A stretch of 64,000 nucleotides of DNA. It comes from Actinoplanes utahensis (GTDB taxonomy: Bacteria > Actinomycetota > Actinomycetes > Mycobacteriales > Micromonosporaceae). The stretch spans positions 1 through 64,000 of the forward strand of contig NZ_BOMZ01000051.1 in NCBI RefSeq assembly GCF_016862455.1. Direction: 5' to 3'. Numbering within the stretch: the stretch's first letter is position 1; each line of letters starts with the position of its first letter. The notes under the pieces are model-generated. The model saw only the letters and a program-made list of their open reading frames with translations, did no database searches and had not been told where the DNA came from. The position numbers and the translations under genes are program-made. Positions 28,038 to 36,635 of this stretch are shown piece after piece.

Positions 28038-29915
28038 GTGCACGCTTTACGCGTGACGACGCACGGAGACGCGGTCGGTCCGTCGGCCCTTTCCGCCGTC
28101 CCCGCCGCAACGGATGAGAAACTGCAGGTGAACGCGGCCATAGACCCATCAGATCGTACGGGTGGCGCCCAGGTTCGTCCGGTGAACCTGGAAAACGTGC
28201 CGCCCGCGCTGCGGGGTCTCGCGTCCGCCCTCGGCCGGTTACGGACGGCGCTCGGCGCGGTCGCGTACCCCCTGGCCCTGCCCTCAGCCGACGAGGCGCA
28301 GCGGGTCGGCTCGGCCCTGATCGCCCAATTGGACGACTATCTGCTGCCACGCCTGTCGCGGCCCGACGCCCCGTTGCTGGTGGTGGTCGGCGGCTCCACC
28401 GGCGCGGGCAAATCGACCCTGGTCAACAGCCTGGTGCAGGCGCCGGTCAGCTCGGCCGGGGTGCTCCGGCCGACCACCCGGTCGCCGGTGCTGGTGACTC
28501 ACCCCGACGACCTGGCGTGGTACTCGCGTGGCGAGCTGCTGCCCGGCCTCACCCGGACCGGTCAGGCGAGCACCGCCCCGGACGCACTCCAGGTGGTGGC
28601 GACCCCGGCGATCGGTCCCGGGCTGGCCCTGCTGGACGCGCCGGACATCGACTCGGTGGTCGACCACAACCGCAAACTGGCCGCCCAGCTGCTGGCCGCG
28701 GCCGACCTGTGGCTGTTCGTCACCACCGCCGCGCGGTACGCCGACGCCGTCCCCTGGGAGCTGCTCACCACCGCCCGGCTCCGCGGCACCGTGATCGCCC
28801 TGGTGCTGGACCGGGTGCCGGGCGACGCCGCCGCCGAGATCGCCGCCCATCTGGGCGAGATGCTGACCGCCAAGGATCTGGGGTCCGCGCCGCTGTTCGT
28901 GCTGCCGGAGACCGACCTGGACGAGCGCGGGCTGCTCCCGGAGGCGGCGATCGGCCCGATGCGGATCTGGTTCGCCCAGCTCGCGGCCGACGCCGGGGCC
29001 CGCAGCACGGTGGTCCGGCAGACCCTCGACGGCGCCCTGGCCGCGCTCGCCCCGGCGCTGGCCGGGCTGGCCGAGGCCGTCGACGACCAGGCCCGGACGG
29101 CGCAGGCGCTGGACGAGCGGGTCGAGGCGGCCTACCGCACCGCCCGCCGCACCGTCGAGGACGGGCTGCGCGACGGCCGGCTGCTGCGCGGCGAGGTGCT
29201 GGCCCGTTGGCAGGAGTTCGTCGGCACCGGTGATCTGGTGCGCGGCCTGGAGTCACGGGTCGGGCAGCTGCGGGATCGGCTGGTCGCGGCCCTGAGCGGC
29301 CGTCCGACACCGGCCCGCAACCTTCAGACGGCCATGGAGTCCCAGCTGGTCACGCTGCTGCGCGGGGTCGCGGCGGACGCCGCCGAGCAGTCGTACTCGG
29401 CCTGGCAGGCGCACCCGGCCGGGGCCGCCCTGCTGGAGCCGGAGCTGCAGCGCGCCTCGGCCGACCTGGCGCAGCGCGCCGACCGCCTGGTCCGGGACTG
29501 GCAGCAATGGGTGCTCGAGCTGGTCCGCAAGGAGGCCGCGGAGAAGCGGACGGTGGCCCGCGGCGCCGCCTACGCGATGAACGGGGCCGGGCTCGCCGTG
29601 ATGATCGCGGTGTTCACCTCGACCGCCTTCATCCCCACCGGCCTGGAGGTGGCGGCCGGCGCGGGCAGCGCGGTCGCGGCGCAGAAGGTGCTCGAGGCGA
29701 TCTTCGGGGACCAGGCCATCCGTACTCTCGCCACCAGGGCCCGGACCGATCTGCTGGCCCGGGTGGAGGATCTGCTCGCCACCGAGGCCGCCCGGTACAC
29801 GGACCGGACCTCGGCGGTGCGCCTCACGACGGCTCATGGGACGCTCCTGCGCCAGACCGCCACCGAGGTGGAGACCGCCAGGGAGGAACTCGCGTTGACC
29901 GGGTCAGGGTCATGA
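28038..29915 (+). CDS. Dynamin-like GTPase (first of a coupled pair)
   Basis: About 625 residues from GTG 28038; GTG 28053 and GTG 28128 are alternatives and the first ~45 residues lack character. P-loop VVVGGSTGAGKSTLVNSLVQ near residue 115, then TTRSPVLVTHPDD (G2), LLDAPDIDSVVDHN (G3) and VLDRVPGD (G4-like). Long helical stalk follows, with a hydrophobic hairpin (NGAGLAVMIAVFTSTAFIPTGLEVAA) that could insert into membrane. Actinobacterial dynamin-like pairs such as Streptomyces DynA/DynB stabilise septal FtsZ rings, and mycobacterial IniA/IniC remodel membrane; which applies here is not settled. The stop overlaps the next start (ATGA). Confidence 0.85.
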   Translation: MHALRVTTHGDAVGPSALSAVPAATDEKLQVNAAIDPSDRTGGAQVRPVNLENVPPALRGLASALGRLRTALGAVAYPLALPSADEAQRVGSALIAQLDDYLLPRLSRPDAPLLVVVGGSTGAGKSTLVNSLVQAPVSSAGVLRPTTRSPVLVTHPDDLAWYSRGELLPGLTRTGQASTAPDALQVVATPAIGPGLALLDAPDIDSVVDHNRKLAAQLLAAADLWLFVTTAARYADAVPWELLTTARLRGTVIALVLDRVPGDAAAEIAAHLGEMLTAKDLGSAPLFVLPETDLDERGLLPEAAIGPMRIWFAQLAADAGARSTVVRQTLDGALAALAPALAGLAEAVDDQARTAQALDERVEAAYRTARRTVEDGLRDGRLLRGEVLARWQEFVGTGDLVRGLESRVGQLRDRLVAALSGRPTPARNLQTAMESQLVTLLRGVAADAAEQSYSAWQAHPAGAALLEPELQRASADLAQRADRLVRDWQQWVLELVRKEAAEKRTVARGAAYAMNGAGLAVMIAVFTSTAFIPTGLEVAAGAGSAVAAQKVLEAIFGDQAIRTLATRARTDLLARVEDLLATEAARYTDRTSAVRLTTAHGTLLRQTATEVETAREELALTGSGS

Positions 29916-31573
29916 ACGTGGTACAGAAGGTGCGCAACGAATCCGTCGACGCCGGCGATCTGGCACGCAGACTCGAGGCGCTGTCGAGGTTCCTGCGGGT
30001 CGTCGACCCGTACCTGCCGGACGGCAGGCTCGTCACCGCCCACACGCTGGTGGAGCGGGCCGGCAACCGGCTCTCGCTCTCCCTCGACCACACCGTGGTC
30101 GCCCTCGCCGGCAGCACCGGCAGCGGCAAGTCGAGCCTGTTCAACGCGCTCGCCCGGTTCAAGCTCTCCCAGGTCGGGGTGCGCCGGCCGACCACCGGCA
30201 CCGCGCACGCCGTGGTGTGGGGCCCGCTGGAGCCGGCCAGCCGCCTGCTCGACTGGGTCGGCGTGCTGCCCCGGCAGCGGTTCGTCCGGGAGAGCGCGCT
30301 GGACGGCGACGACGAGGCGGCGCTGCGCGGGCTGGTCCTGCTCGACCTGCCCGACTTCGACTCGGTCGAGCAGGCCCACCAGCTCGAGGTGGACCGGCTG
30401 CTCGGCCTGGTCGACCAGATCGTCTGGGTGGTCGACCCGCAGAAGTACGGCGACCGGATCCTGCACCAGGCCTACCTGTCGCAGTTCAGCACGCACTCCG
30501 GCGTCACCATCGTGGTGCTCAACCAGGCCGACCGGCTCAGCCCCGGCGACACCGAGCTCGTGCTCGCCGACCTGACCCGGCTGTTGGAGGAGGACGGGCT
30601 CACCGGCGCTCCGGTGATCGCCACCTCGGCGAAGCAGCCCGGCATGCTCGCCGAGCTGCGGACCGCGCTGGAGGGCACGGTGGCGAACCGGCAGGCCGCG
30701 CTGCGCCGGCTCGCCGCCGACCTGGACGCGGTCGGTGAGGAGCTGGGCGCCGTGATCGGCCCGCCGGCCGCCGAGGACGAGGTGGACCGGGCGACCGTCA
30801 AGCAGCTGTGCGACTCGCTGGCCGCGTCGGCGGGGGTGCCGGGTGTGGCGGACGCGACGGCGGGCGCCTACCGGCACCGGGCCGCGGCGGCGACCGGCTG
30901 GCCGCTGGTCCGCGGGCTGCGGCGGCTGCGGCCGGACCCGCTGCGCCGGTTGCATCTGGCGGAGCCGGTCAAGACCGACTCGGTGTCGACGGATGTCGTG
31001 CCGCGTACCTCCGTGCCGGAGGCCGACGCCGCGCAGAAATCGGCGGTGGGTCTCACGGTCCGCGCGGTCGCGGAACGCGCCGCGGCGCCGCTGCCGGAGG
31101 TCTGGGCGCCCGCCCTGGCCACCGCCGCGCGTTCCCGGGCGGCCGACCTGCCGGACGCGCTGGACCGGGCCGTCGCACAGACCGACCTCGGCATGGAACG
31201 GCCGCCGCGCTGGTGGCGGGCGGTCGGGGTGGTGCAGTGGATCCTGCTGGCGGTCGCGGCCGTCGGGCTGGGCTGGCTGATCGCCGGTTACGCGCTCTCC
31301 GCGCTCGGGCTGCCGGACATCGACGTCGAGGTCGGCACCGTGCCGCTGGCGACCCTGCTGCTGCTCGCCGGGCTGCTCGGCGGGCTGCTGCTGTGGCTGC
31401 TGCTGAAGCCGGTCATCGAGGCGGGTGCCCGGCGGGCCAAGCGGCGGGCCGAGACGCGGCTGCGGGCGTCGATCACCGAGGTCGGGCGCGGGCACGTGGT
31501 CGCGCCGGTCCGGGAGGTCCTCAACGCGTACGCCCAGGCGAGAGAAGCGCTGGGAGTCGTACGTTCGGAGTAG
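29912..31573 (+). CDS. Membrane-anchored dynamin-like/YfjP-type GTPase (second of pair)
   Basis: 553 residues from ATG 29912, coupled to the preceding gene by ATGA. G1 VALAGSTGSGKSSLFNAL near residue 70, G2 RRPTTGTAHAVVW, G3 LLDLPDFDSV, G4 LNQADRL. Two membrane helices lie near the C-terminus (VQWILLAVAAVGLGWLIAGYAL and LATLLLLAGLLGGLLLWLLL), followed by a basic amphipathic region (RRAKRRAETRLRAS). A soluble GTPase plus a membrane-anchored GTPase side by side is the arrangement of DynA/DynB; a role in membrane remodelling or division is inferred. Confidence 0.87.
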   Translation: MNVVQKVRNESVDAGDLARRLEALSRFLRVVDPYLPDGRLVTAHTLVERAGNRLSLSLDHTVVALAGSTGSGKSSLFNALARFKLSQVGVRRPTTGTAHAVVWGPLEPASRLLDWVGVLPRQRFVRESALDGDDEAALRGLVLLDLPDFDSVEQAHQLEVDRLLGLVDQIVWVVDPQKYGDRILHQAYLSQFSTHSGVTIVVLNQADRLSPGDTELVLADLTRLLEEDGLTGAPVIATSAKQPGMLAELRTALEGTVANRQAALRRLAADLDAVGEELGAVIGPPAAEDEVDRATVKQLCDSLAASAGVPGVADATAGAYRHRAAAATGWPLVRGLRRLRPDPLRRLHLAEPVKTDSVSTDVVPRTSVPEADAAQKSAVGLTVRAVAERAAAPLPEVWAPALATAARSRAADLPDALDRAVAQTDLGMERPPRWWRAVGVVQWILLAVAAVGLGWLIAGYALSALGLPDIDVEVGTVPLATLLLLAGLLGGLLLWLLLKPVIEAGARRAKRRAETRLRASITEVGRGHVVAPVREVLNAYAQAREALGVVRSE

Positions 31574-31606
31574 TCCGGGGATCGGCCGCGGGCGTAGGCT
31601 CGCGGC

Positions 31607-32809
31607 ATGCCCGCACCCCGGACCGCGTACGACGCCGTGATCCATGCGGCCCGCGACGTCATGAAACTGGGCTGTGCGCTCGACGCCGAGATGCTCGGCA
31701 CCGCCCTGCTCGGCAGTGTGTACGCGGTGGCCGCCGAGGACCGGGCCGAGGCCGTCCGTGACTTCGTCGGCCGTTTCCTGACCGCGACCACCCGTCCGGC
31801 CAGCCCGGCCGCCGCCACCATCCGCGAGGTCTTCGCCGCTCTGGTGCCGGATGCCGAGGGCGCCGGCCGGGTGGGTCACGGCACGCACGCCCCGGCCTGG
31901 GCCGCCCAGCTCGGCCGGGTGCGCCCGACCGGCTGCTGGGCCTATGGGGACGTCTACGGCGACCAGACCTCCTACCTGGTCACCTTCGCCTACGAGGACA
32001 GCTCCGACGGCGGCCCCGAGCATGCCGTGGTGGCCCTCGTCGACCACAACATCGGCATCACCAAGGACGTCTTCGTCGCCACGTCGGCCGGCACGCTGCT
32101 CGATCAGGTGCGGGAGATCTGCACGGCCGACGAGCTGACCTGGTTCCGCTCGGAGGACCCGGGCCGGCTGCGCGACGAGGTGGACCGGCATCTCCAGGTC
32201 ACCGACGAGCTGGGCGACCTACCGGAGGACGGTTCGCTGGCCACCGACCGGGCTCTCGCCGCCGCCCGGATCGCGTTGCTGCCGTCGGTCACCACGCCGC
32301 CGCTCGACGAGCCCGCCGGGCCGAACGGGCCGGATCTGGTCCGGGAGTTCCTGACCTCGCCCGAGGCGACCCGTTTCGACCTGCCCACCGGCCCGGCCCA
32401 CACGGCCGAGGCGGCGTCGCTGGAGTTCTGCCTGAGCCTGGTGCTGGATCACGCGGCGAGCCTGCCGGGCGGTGACCCGTTGCGCTGGAGTCCCGCGGTG
32501 GGCGGCCTGTTCCTGCTCGACTGGGTGCACCGGCGGGCCGTGCTGGACCTGGACGACGCGGCGATGATGCCGCGGGTGGTCCGGGCCTGGTCGGCCTTCT
32601 CCACCCGGCGGCGCGGACTGCCGCCGGCCGCGGTCCAGGAGACGGAGACCGCGATGGAGGAGCTGATCCCCGAGTTCGCGCGGCTCTACACGACCGGCGA
32701 GCGGCGCAGCCCGGCCACCGCGGCGGTGGCCCAGCTGATCGCGGAGGGTGTCGACCCGAACGACAACGCCGCCATCGAGGCCTGGATCGAGGCCAACCGG
32801 GACGAGTGA
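31607..32809 (+). CDS. Conserved hypothetical actinobacterial protein
   Basis: 400 residues from ATG 31607. Mostly helical and acidic, with no membrane segment. Recognisable stretches such as VRPTGCWAYGDVYGDQTSYLVTFAYED and HAVVALVDHNIGITKDVFV suggest a beta-sheet core; the end (AVAQLIAEGVDPNDNAAIEAWIEANRDE) reads like a helix-capping C-terminus. Similar proteins occur widely in actinobacteria next to this GTPase pair as far as I recall, but the function is unknown. It follows the GTPase genes by 33 bases and may share their transcript. Confidence 0.8.
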   Translation: MPAPRTAYDAVIHAARDVMKLGCALDAEMLGTALLGSVYAVAAEDRAEAVRDFVGRFLTATTRPASPAAATIREVFAALVPDAEGAGRVGHGTHAPAWAAQLGRVRPTGCWAYGDVYGDQTSYLVTFAYEDSSDGGPEHAVVALVDHNIGITKDVFVATSAGTLLDQVREICTADELTWFRSEDPGRLRDEVDRHLQVTDELGDLPEDGSLATDRALAAARIALLPSVTTPPLDEPAGPNGPDLVREFLTSPEATRFDLPTGPAHTAEAASLEFCLSLVLDHAASLPGGDPLRWSPAVGGLFLLDWVHRRAVLDLDDAAMMPRVVRAWSAFSTRRRGLPPAAVQETETAMEELIPEFARLYTTGERRSPATAAVAQLIAEGVDPNDNAAIEAWIEANRDE

Positions 32810-32847
32810 CCGCGGTCCGGCCGGCTCTCAGTGGGTCTCTCCGCCCG

Positions 32848-33096
32848 TCAGCGCCGGTTGATGTAGTGGTCGTCGGTGTATTCGGCGTGGTGGCGGCCCA
32901 TCCGGGAGCTGCGGTCGTAACCGGGGTCCGGGTGGTTGGTGTGCTCGGCACGGTGCATGCCCCGGTACGGGCGGTTGGCGAGCCGGCTCTCCTCGGCGTT
33001 CACGTCGGGGAGCACGCGGCGCACGACGTTGCTGTTGTCGTGGTGGCTCTGTTCGAGGATCCGGGACGGGCGGATGTTGTACGGGCGTTCGGCCAC
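32848..33096 (-). CDS. Possible separate 82-residue gene nested in frame
   Basis: GTG at 33096 is preceded by GGAGGTCAGCA, an excellent Shine-Dalgarno at 6 bases, although the frame is open through it from the larger gene. The product (AERPYNIRPSRILEQSHHDN ... GRHHAEYTDDHYINRR) is a compact-looking His/Asn/Arg-rich polypeptide unlike the proline-rich region before it. I suspect it is an independent small gene or a second isoform. Third-position bias across 33100-33400 would decide. Confidence 0.4.
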   Translation of the reverse strand: MAERPYNIRPSRILEQSHHDNSNVVRRVLPDVNAEESRLANRPYRGMHRAEHTNHPDPGYDRSSRMGRHHAEYTDDHYINRR

Positions 33097-34110
33097 TGCT
33101 GACCTCCGGCTGTGTCGGGGCCGGTCCGGTGACCGGCGGTCGTGGGCGTGGGATGCGTCGGTGGAGCGGGCCCGGCGCCGGGGCGGATCACCGGCCGGGG
33201 CGGTGTTCGAGCCGGCACGTTCGGCATGCCGTCGGGTGGCCCGCTCGGGTGGAGCGGCGGAGTTCTCGCAGGCGCGCTTCCGCGGGCGGCCCGGCGATCG
33301 GTGTCTGTCGTCTGGGCGGTGAGTGCCCCGATGATTTGGTTTGACACCGCCGGGTTTGTCGTATTTATCGCGATCAGCCGGTTCCGGTTCTCGGTGATCA
33401 GTGTCGGCATCACCGGGACGACCGGGCTCGGCGGGCACTTCCGGCAGGTCAGGAATGGACGGGAAGCCGTCCGGAATGATCGGCGCCGGGATTCGCTCCT
33501 CTTCCGGAACAGCCGGTAGGTCGGGAATGACGGGAATGCGACTCGGCGTCGGCCGGGTCGGTTTCGGAGCGGGCCGACGGGGTGCCGAGGTCGCCGCGGA
33601 AGAAGGCCGCCGCGGCACCGGGGGACGTGGCACGGAGGACTGCCGGCGCGGAACCGAAACGGTCCCTCGGGAGACGGAAGCCGACCGGCGCGGAACGGTC
33701 TCGGCCGGCTCGGGAGTGCTCCCTCCGTACCCCCGCGGTGAAGGTCGTGACGTGGCCCGCCCCGGGGTGGGCGAAGCGGAAGCCGACGGGCGGACCGGAG
33801 GCGGAGGCGAAGCCCACGACGGCGGGAAAGGCGCGGCCCGGGTCGGTGTCGGCAGCACCGGCCCGGTCGCGGTCGGGGGCAGGAACGGGATCTCCATCGG
33901 CCGCGGATGGTCCTGGCCGGTGATCTCGTTCGTTCCCGCGGTGAGCACGGCGAGCGTCGGCACCGAGGCGAGCCCGACGAGGATCGCGACCAACAGCACG
34001 TAACGCCGGGTGGGCCCGGAGAAGCCGAGGTCTTCGCGATACACCCCGTTGAGGCGCTTGCGCAGCACCTTGGGCGGTGGCGCGAAGTCGTCGTCCGGCA
34101 GGTGCGGCAC
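32848..34110 (-). CDS. Proline-rich single-pass membrane protein
   Basis: 420 residues from GTG 34110 (MPHLPDDDFAPPPKVLRKR); a TTG ten codons earlier is less likely. One membrane helix near residue 35-60 (YVLLVAILVGLASVPTLAVLTAG) is followed by a long Pro/Ser/Thr/Arg-rich, probably extracytoplasmic, low-complexity region. The last ~82 residues (ERPYNIRPSRILEQSHHDNSNVVRRV...) are a His/Arg-rich segment of quite different character, with its own internal start (see next entry). The frame is continuous across both parts, so either one long protein or two genes fused by loss of a stop is possible. No family recognised. Confidence 0.6.
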   Translation of the reverse strand: MPHLPDDDFAPPPKVLRKRLNGVYREDLGFSGPTRRYVLLVAILVGLASVPTLAVLTAGTNEITGQDHPRPMEIPFLPPTATGPVLPTPTRAAPFPPSWASPPPPVRPSASASPTPGRATSRPSPRGYGGSTPEPAETVPRRSASVSRGTVSVPRRQSSVPRPPVPRRPSSAATSAPRRPAPKPTRPTPSRIPVIPDLPAVPEEERIPAPIIPDGFPSIPDLPEVPAEPGRPGDADTDHREPEPADRDKYDKPGGVKPNHRGTHRPDDRHRSPGRPRKRACENSAAPPERATRRHAERAGSNTAPAGDPPRRRARSTDASHAHDRRSPDRPRHSRRSAVAERPYNIRPSRILEQSHHDNSNVVRRVLPDVNAEESRLANRPYRGMHRAEHTNHPDPGYDRSSRMGRHHAEYTDDHYINRR

Positions 34111-34513
34111 GCGAGAAAACCCCCAAACGAAAAAGATCAACTTGGATCAGTCGCGGTCATTGGGGATGAACGACACGGGCCTCATTCGGCAGCGGCGCGC
34201 AGGGACCATTCGTACAAGAGTGAGAGCACAAAAATCCTTAAATCGGACAAATGCTCTTAGCGTGATGTCAGCAGAAAATCTTCATTCGTGATCCACGCGG
34301 GCTGTAAGGAAGGTCACTCATTCTGTCAGGATGGGGGCGACGGCACCGCCGCTGCCGTCTCCGCCGACCAGCGGGGTCACGGCGGTTCGTCCCGGCTTCC
34401 GAGCCGGAGCATGCCGCGCGGTAACCCCCACCCGGGCCAGGCGCGGCACCCGAGAGCCGCCGCGTGGCCGGGAGACACCCGCCGCGGGCGCAGAGACGAA
34501 ACAGGAGACACGG
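34111..34513. other. Divergent intergenic region with AT-rich core
   Basis: Four hundred bases between the proline-rich membrane protein and the 2-oxoacid dehydrogenase operon. 34200-34330 is clearly AT-richer than the rest and is the likely promoter zone for both directions. The frame in front of the E1alpha gene stays open from 34331 but is Arg/Pro-rich and has no ribosome site, so it is taken as leader. No gene supported. Confidence 0.6.
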
Positions 34514-35653
34514 ATGGCGAAAGGCGAGAGCGTGGCCGGGGCGGACATTCCGGCCGGCGGCTTCGTCCAACTGCTGACCCCCGACGGGGAACGCGTCGAC
34601 AGCGTCACCACCACTGACGGGACGACGTACTCCGTCGACTTCACCGACGAGGAATACCGCGGTCTCTACCGGGACCTGGTGACCGTCCGGCGGCTCGACA
34701 CCGAGGCTGTCGCCCTGCAACGGCAGGGTGAGCTGGGGATCTGGGCCAGTCTGCTCGGGCAGGAGGCGGCGCAGGTGGGCTCCGGGCGGGCGCTGCGCCC
34801 GCAGGACATGGCCTTCCCGACGTACCGCGAGCACGGCGTCCTCTACACCCGCGGGATCGACCCGATCATGCCGTTCGGCCTCTTCCGCGGCGTCGACCAG
34901 GGCGGCTGGGATCCGAACGAGTTCAAGTTCAACACCTACACGATCGTGATCGGCTCGCAGACGCTGCACGCGACCGGGTACGCCATGGGGATCACCATGG
35001 ACGGCAAGATCGGCTCCGGCGACGGCGAGGCCGTGATCGCCTACTTCGGCGACGGCGCGACCAGCCAGGGCGAGGTCAACGAATCGTTCGTGTGGTCCGG
35101 GGTGTTCAACGCCCCGATCGTCTTCTTCTGCCAGAACAACCAGTACGCGATCTCCGAGCCCCTGGAGCGGCAGACCCGCGTCCCGCTCTACCAGCGGGCC
35201 GGCGGCTACGGCTTCCCCGGCATCCGGGTGGACGGCAACGACGTGCTGGCCAGCTTCGCGGTCACCCGGCAGGCGCTGGACAACGCGCGCAACGGCCAGG
35301 GCCCGACGCTGATCGAGGCGTACACGTACCGAATGGGCGCGCACACCAGCTCCGACGACCCGACCCGGTACCGGATGGCCGGCGAGGTCGAGGCCTGGAA
35401 GGCGAAGGACCCGATCAGCCGGCTCAAGACGTTCCTCACCAAGCAGAAGATCGGCAAGAAGGACTTCTTCGCCGAGGTCGACGCGGACGCCGACAAGAAG
35501 GCGCTCGATCTGCGCGAACGGGTCCTGGCGATGCCTGATCCACAACCCGTGACGATCTTCGACAACGTGTACCCCAACGGCTCGCCCGAGGTCGACGCGC
35601 AGCGCAAGGCATTCGTGGAGTACCAGGCCTCGTTCGAGGGGAGCGGGCACTGA
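34514..35653 (+). CDS. 2-oxoacid dehydrogenase E1 alpha (pyruvate or branched-chain)
   Basis: 379 residues from ATG 34514 with AGGAG seven bases upstream. TPP-dependent decarboxylase subunit: thiamine-binding AYFGDGATSQGEVNESFVWSG near residue 178 (GDG...N motif in parts), FFCQNNQYAIS, and the RMGAHTSSDDPTRYR phosphorylation-loop region. With E1beta it decarboxylates a 2-oxoacid and acylates the E2 lipoyl group. Actinobacterial complexes of this layout have been called pyruvate dehydrogenase but the mycobacterial one (Rv2497c-Rv2495c) acts on branched-chain oxoacids, so the substrate is left open. First gene of three; the next start overlaps by one base (TGATG). Confidence 0.92.
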   Translation: MAKGESVAGADIPAGGFVQLLTPDGERVDSVTTTDGTTYSVDFTDEEYRGLYRDLVTVRRLDTEAVALQRQGELGIWASLLGQEAAQVGSGRALRPQDMAFPTYREHGVLYTRGIDPIMPFGLFRGVDQGGWDPNEFKFNTYTIVIGSQTLHATGYAMGITMDGKIGSGDGEAVIAYFGDGATSQGEVNESFVWSGVFNAPIVFFCQNNQYAISEPLERQTRVPLYQRAGGYGFPGIRVDGNDVLASFAVTRQALDNARNGQGPTLIEAYTYRMGAHTSSDDPTRYRMAGEVEAWKAKDPISRLKTFLTKQKIGKKDFFAEVDADADKKALDLRERVLAMPDPQPVTIFDNVYPNGSPEVDAQRKAFVEYQASFEGSGH

Positions 35654-36630
35654 TGATCACCCTGGGAAAGGCACTCAACCACGGGCTGCGCCGCGCGCTG
35701 GAGAACGACCCCAAGGTCGTGATCATGGGTGAGGACGTCGGGAAGCTCGGCGGCGTCTTCCGGATCACCGACGGACTGCAGAAGGACTTCGGCGAGGACC
35801 GGGTCATCGACACGCCGCTGGCCGAGGCCGGCATCGTCGGGACCGCGGTCGGCCTCGCCATCCGCGGATACCGGCCGGTCTGTGAGATCCAGTTCGACGG
35901 GTTCGTGTTCCCGGCGTACAACCAGATCGTCGCCCAGGTCGCCAAGATGCACTTCCGCTCCGGCGGCGCGGTCCGGCTGCCGATCACCATCCGCATCCCC
36001 TACGGCGGCGGCATCGGCGCGGTCGAGCACCACTCCGAGTCGCCCGAGGCGTACTTCGCGCACACCCCCGGCCTCAAGGTCGTGACCTGCTCCAACCCGG
36101 CGGACGCGTACACGATGATCCAGCAGGCCGTCGCCTCCGACGACCCGGTGATCTTCTTCGAGCCGAAGCGGCGGTACTGGGAGAAGGGCGAGGTCGACCT
36201 CGACAGCCCCCTCGCCGGGGCGTTCCCGCTGCACGCGGCACGGGTCACCCGGCCCGGGACGGACGCGACGCTCCTGGCGTACGGGCCGATGGTCAAGGTG
36301 GCGCTGGACGCCGCCACCGCCGCCGCCGAGGACGGGCGCAACCTCGAGGTCATCGACGTGCGCTCGCTCTCCCCGATCGACTACCCGGTGATCTTCGACT
36401 CGGTCCGGCGGACCGGCCGCGCCGTCGTCGTGCACGAGGCCCCCGGCAACGGCGGCCTCGGCGCCGAGATCGCCGCCCGCGTCACCGAGGAATGCTTCTA
36501 CTCCCTGGAGGCGCCGGTGCTGCGGGTGACCGGCTACGACACGCCCTATCCGGCGGCCCGGCTGGAGGAGGAGTACCTCCCCGATCTCGACCGGGTGCTG
36601 GACGCCGTCGACCGCTCGTTCGGCTGGTGA
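35653..36630 (+). CDS. 2-oxoacid dehydrogenase E1 beta
   Basis: 325 residues. Transketolase pyrimidine-binding fold: MGEDVGKLGGVFRITDGLQ, DTPLAEAGIVGTAVGLA (catalytic region with the conserved Glu), GFVFPAYNQIVAQVAKMH, and PYGGGIGAVEHHSESPEAYFAH. C-terminal transketolase domain with APGNGGLGAEIAARVTEE and TGYDTPYPAARLEEEYLPD. Typical length. Its start overlaps the E1alpha stop, giving coupled, equimolar synthesis of the heterotetramer. Confidence 0.94.
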   Translation: MITLGKALNHGLRRALENDPKVVIMGEDVGKLGGVFRITDGLQKDFGEDRVIDTPLAEAGIVGTAVGLAIRGYRPVCEIQFDGFVFPAYNQIVAQVAKMHFRSGGAVRLPITIRIPYGGGIGAVEHHSESPEAYFAHTPGLKVVTCSNPADAYTMIQQAVASDDPVIFFEPKRRYWEKGEVDLDSPLAGAFPLHAARVTRPGTDATLLAYGPMVKVALDAATAAAEDGRNLEVIDVRSLSPIDYPVIFDSVRRTGRAVVVHEAPGNGGLGAEIAARVTEECFYSLEAPVLRVTGYDTPYPAARLEEEYLPDLDRVLDAVDRSFGW

Positions 36631-36635
36631 GCCCG

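Noticed and set aside
29834..32191. Long frame antisense to the dynamin-like pair
   Set aside because: Same reason; the sense genes have P-loops, membrane helices and coupled starts.
34331..34513. N-terminal extension of E1alpha
   Set aside because: Arg/Pro-rich and without a ribosome site, whereas ATG 34514 has AGGAG at ideal distance.
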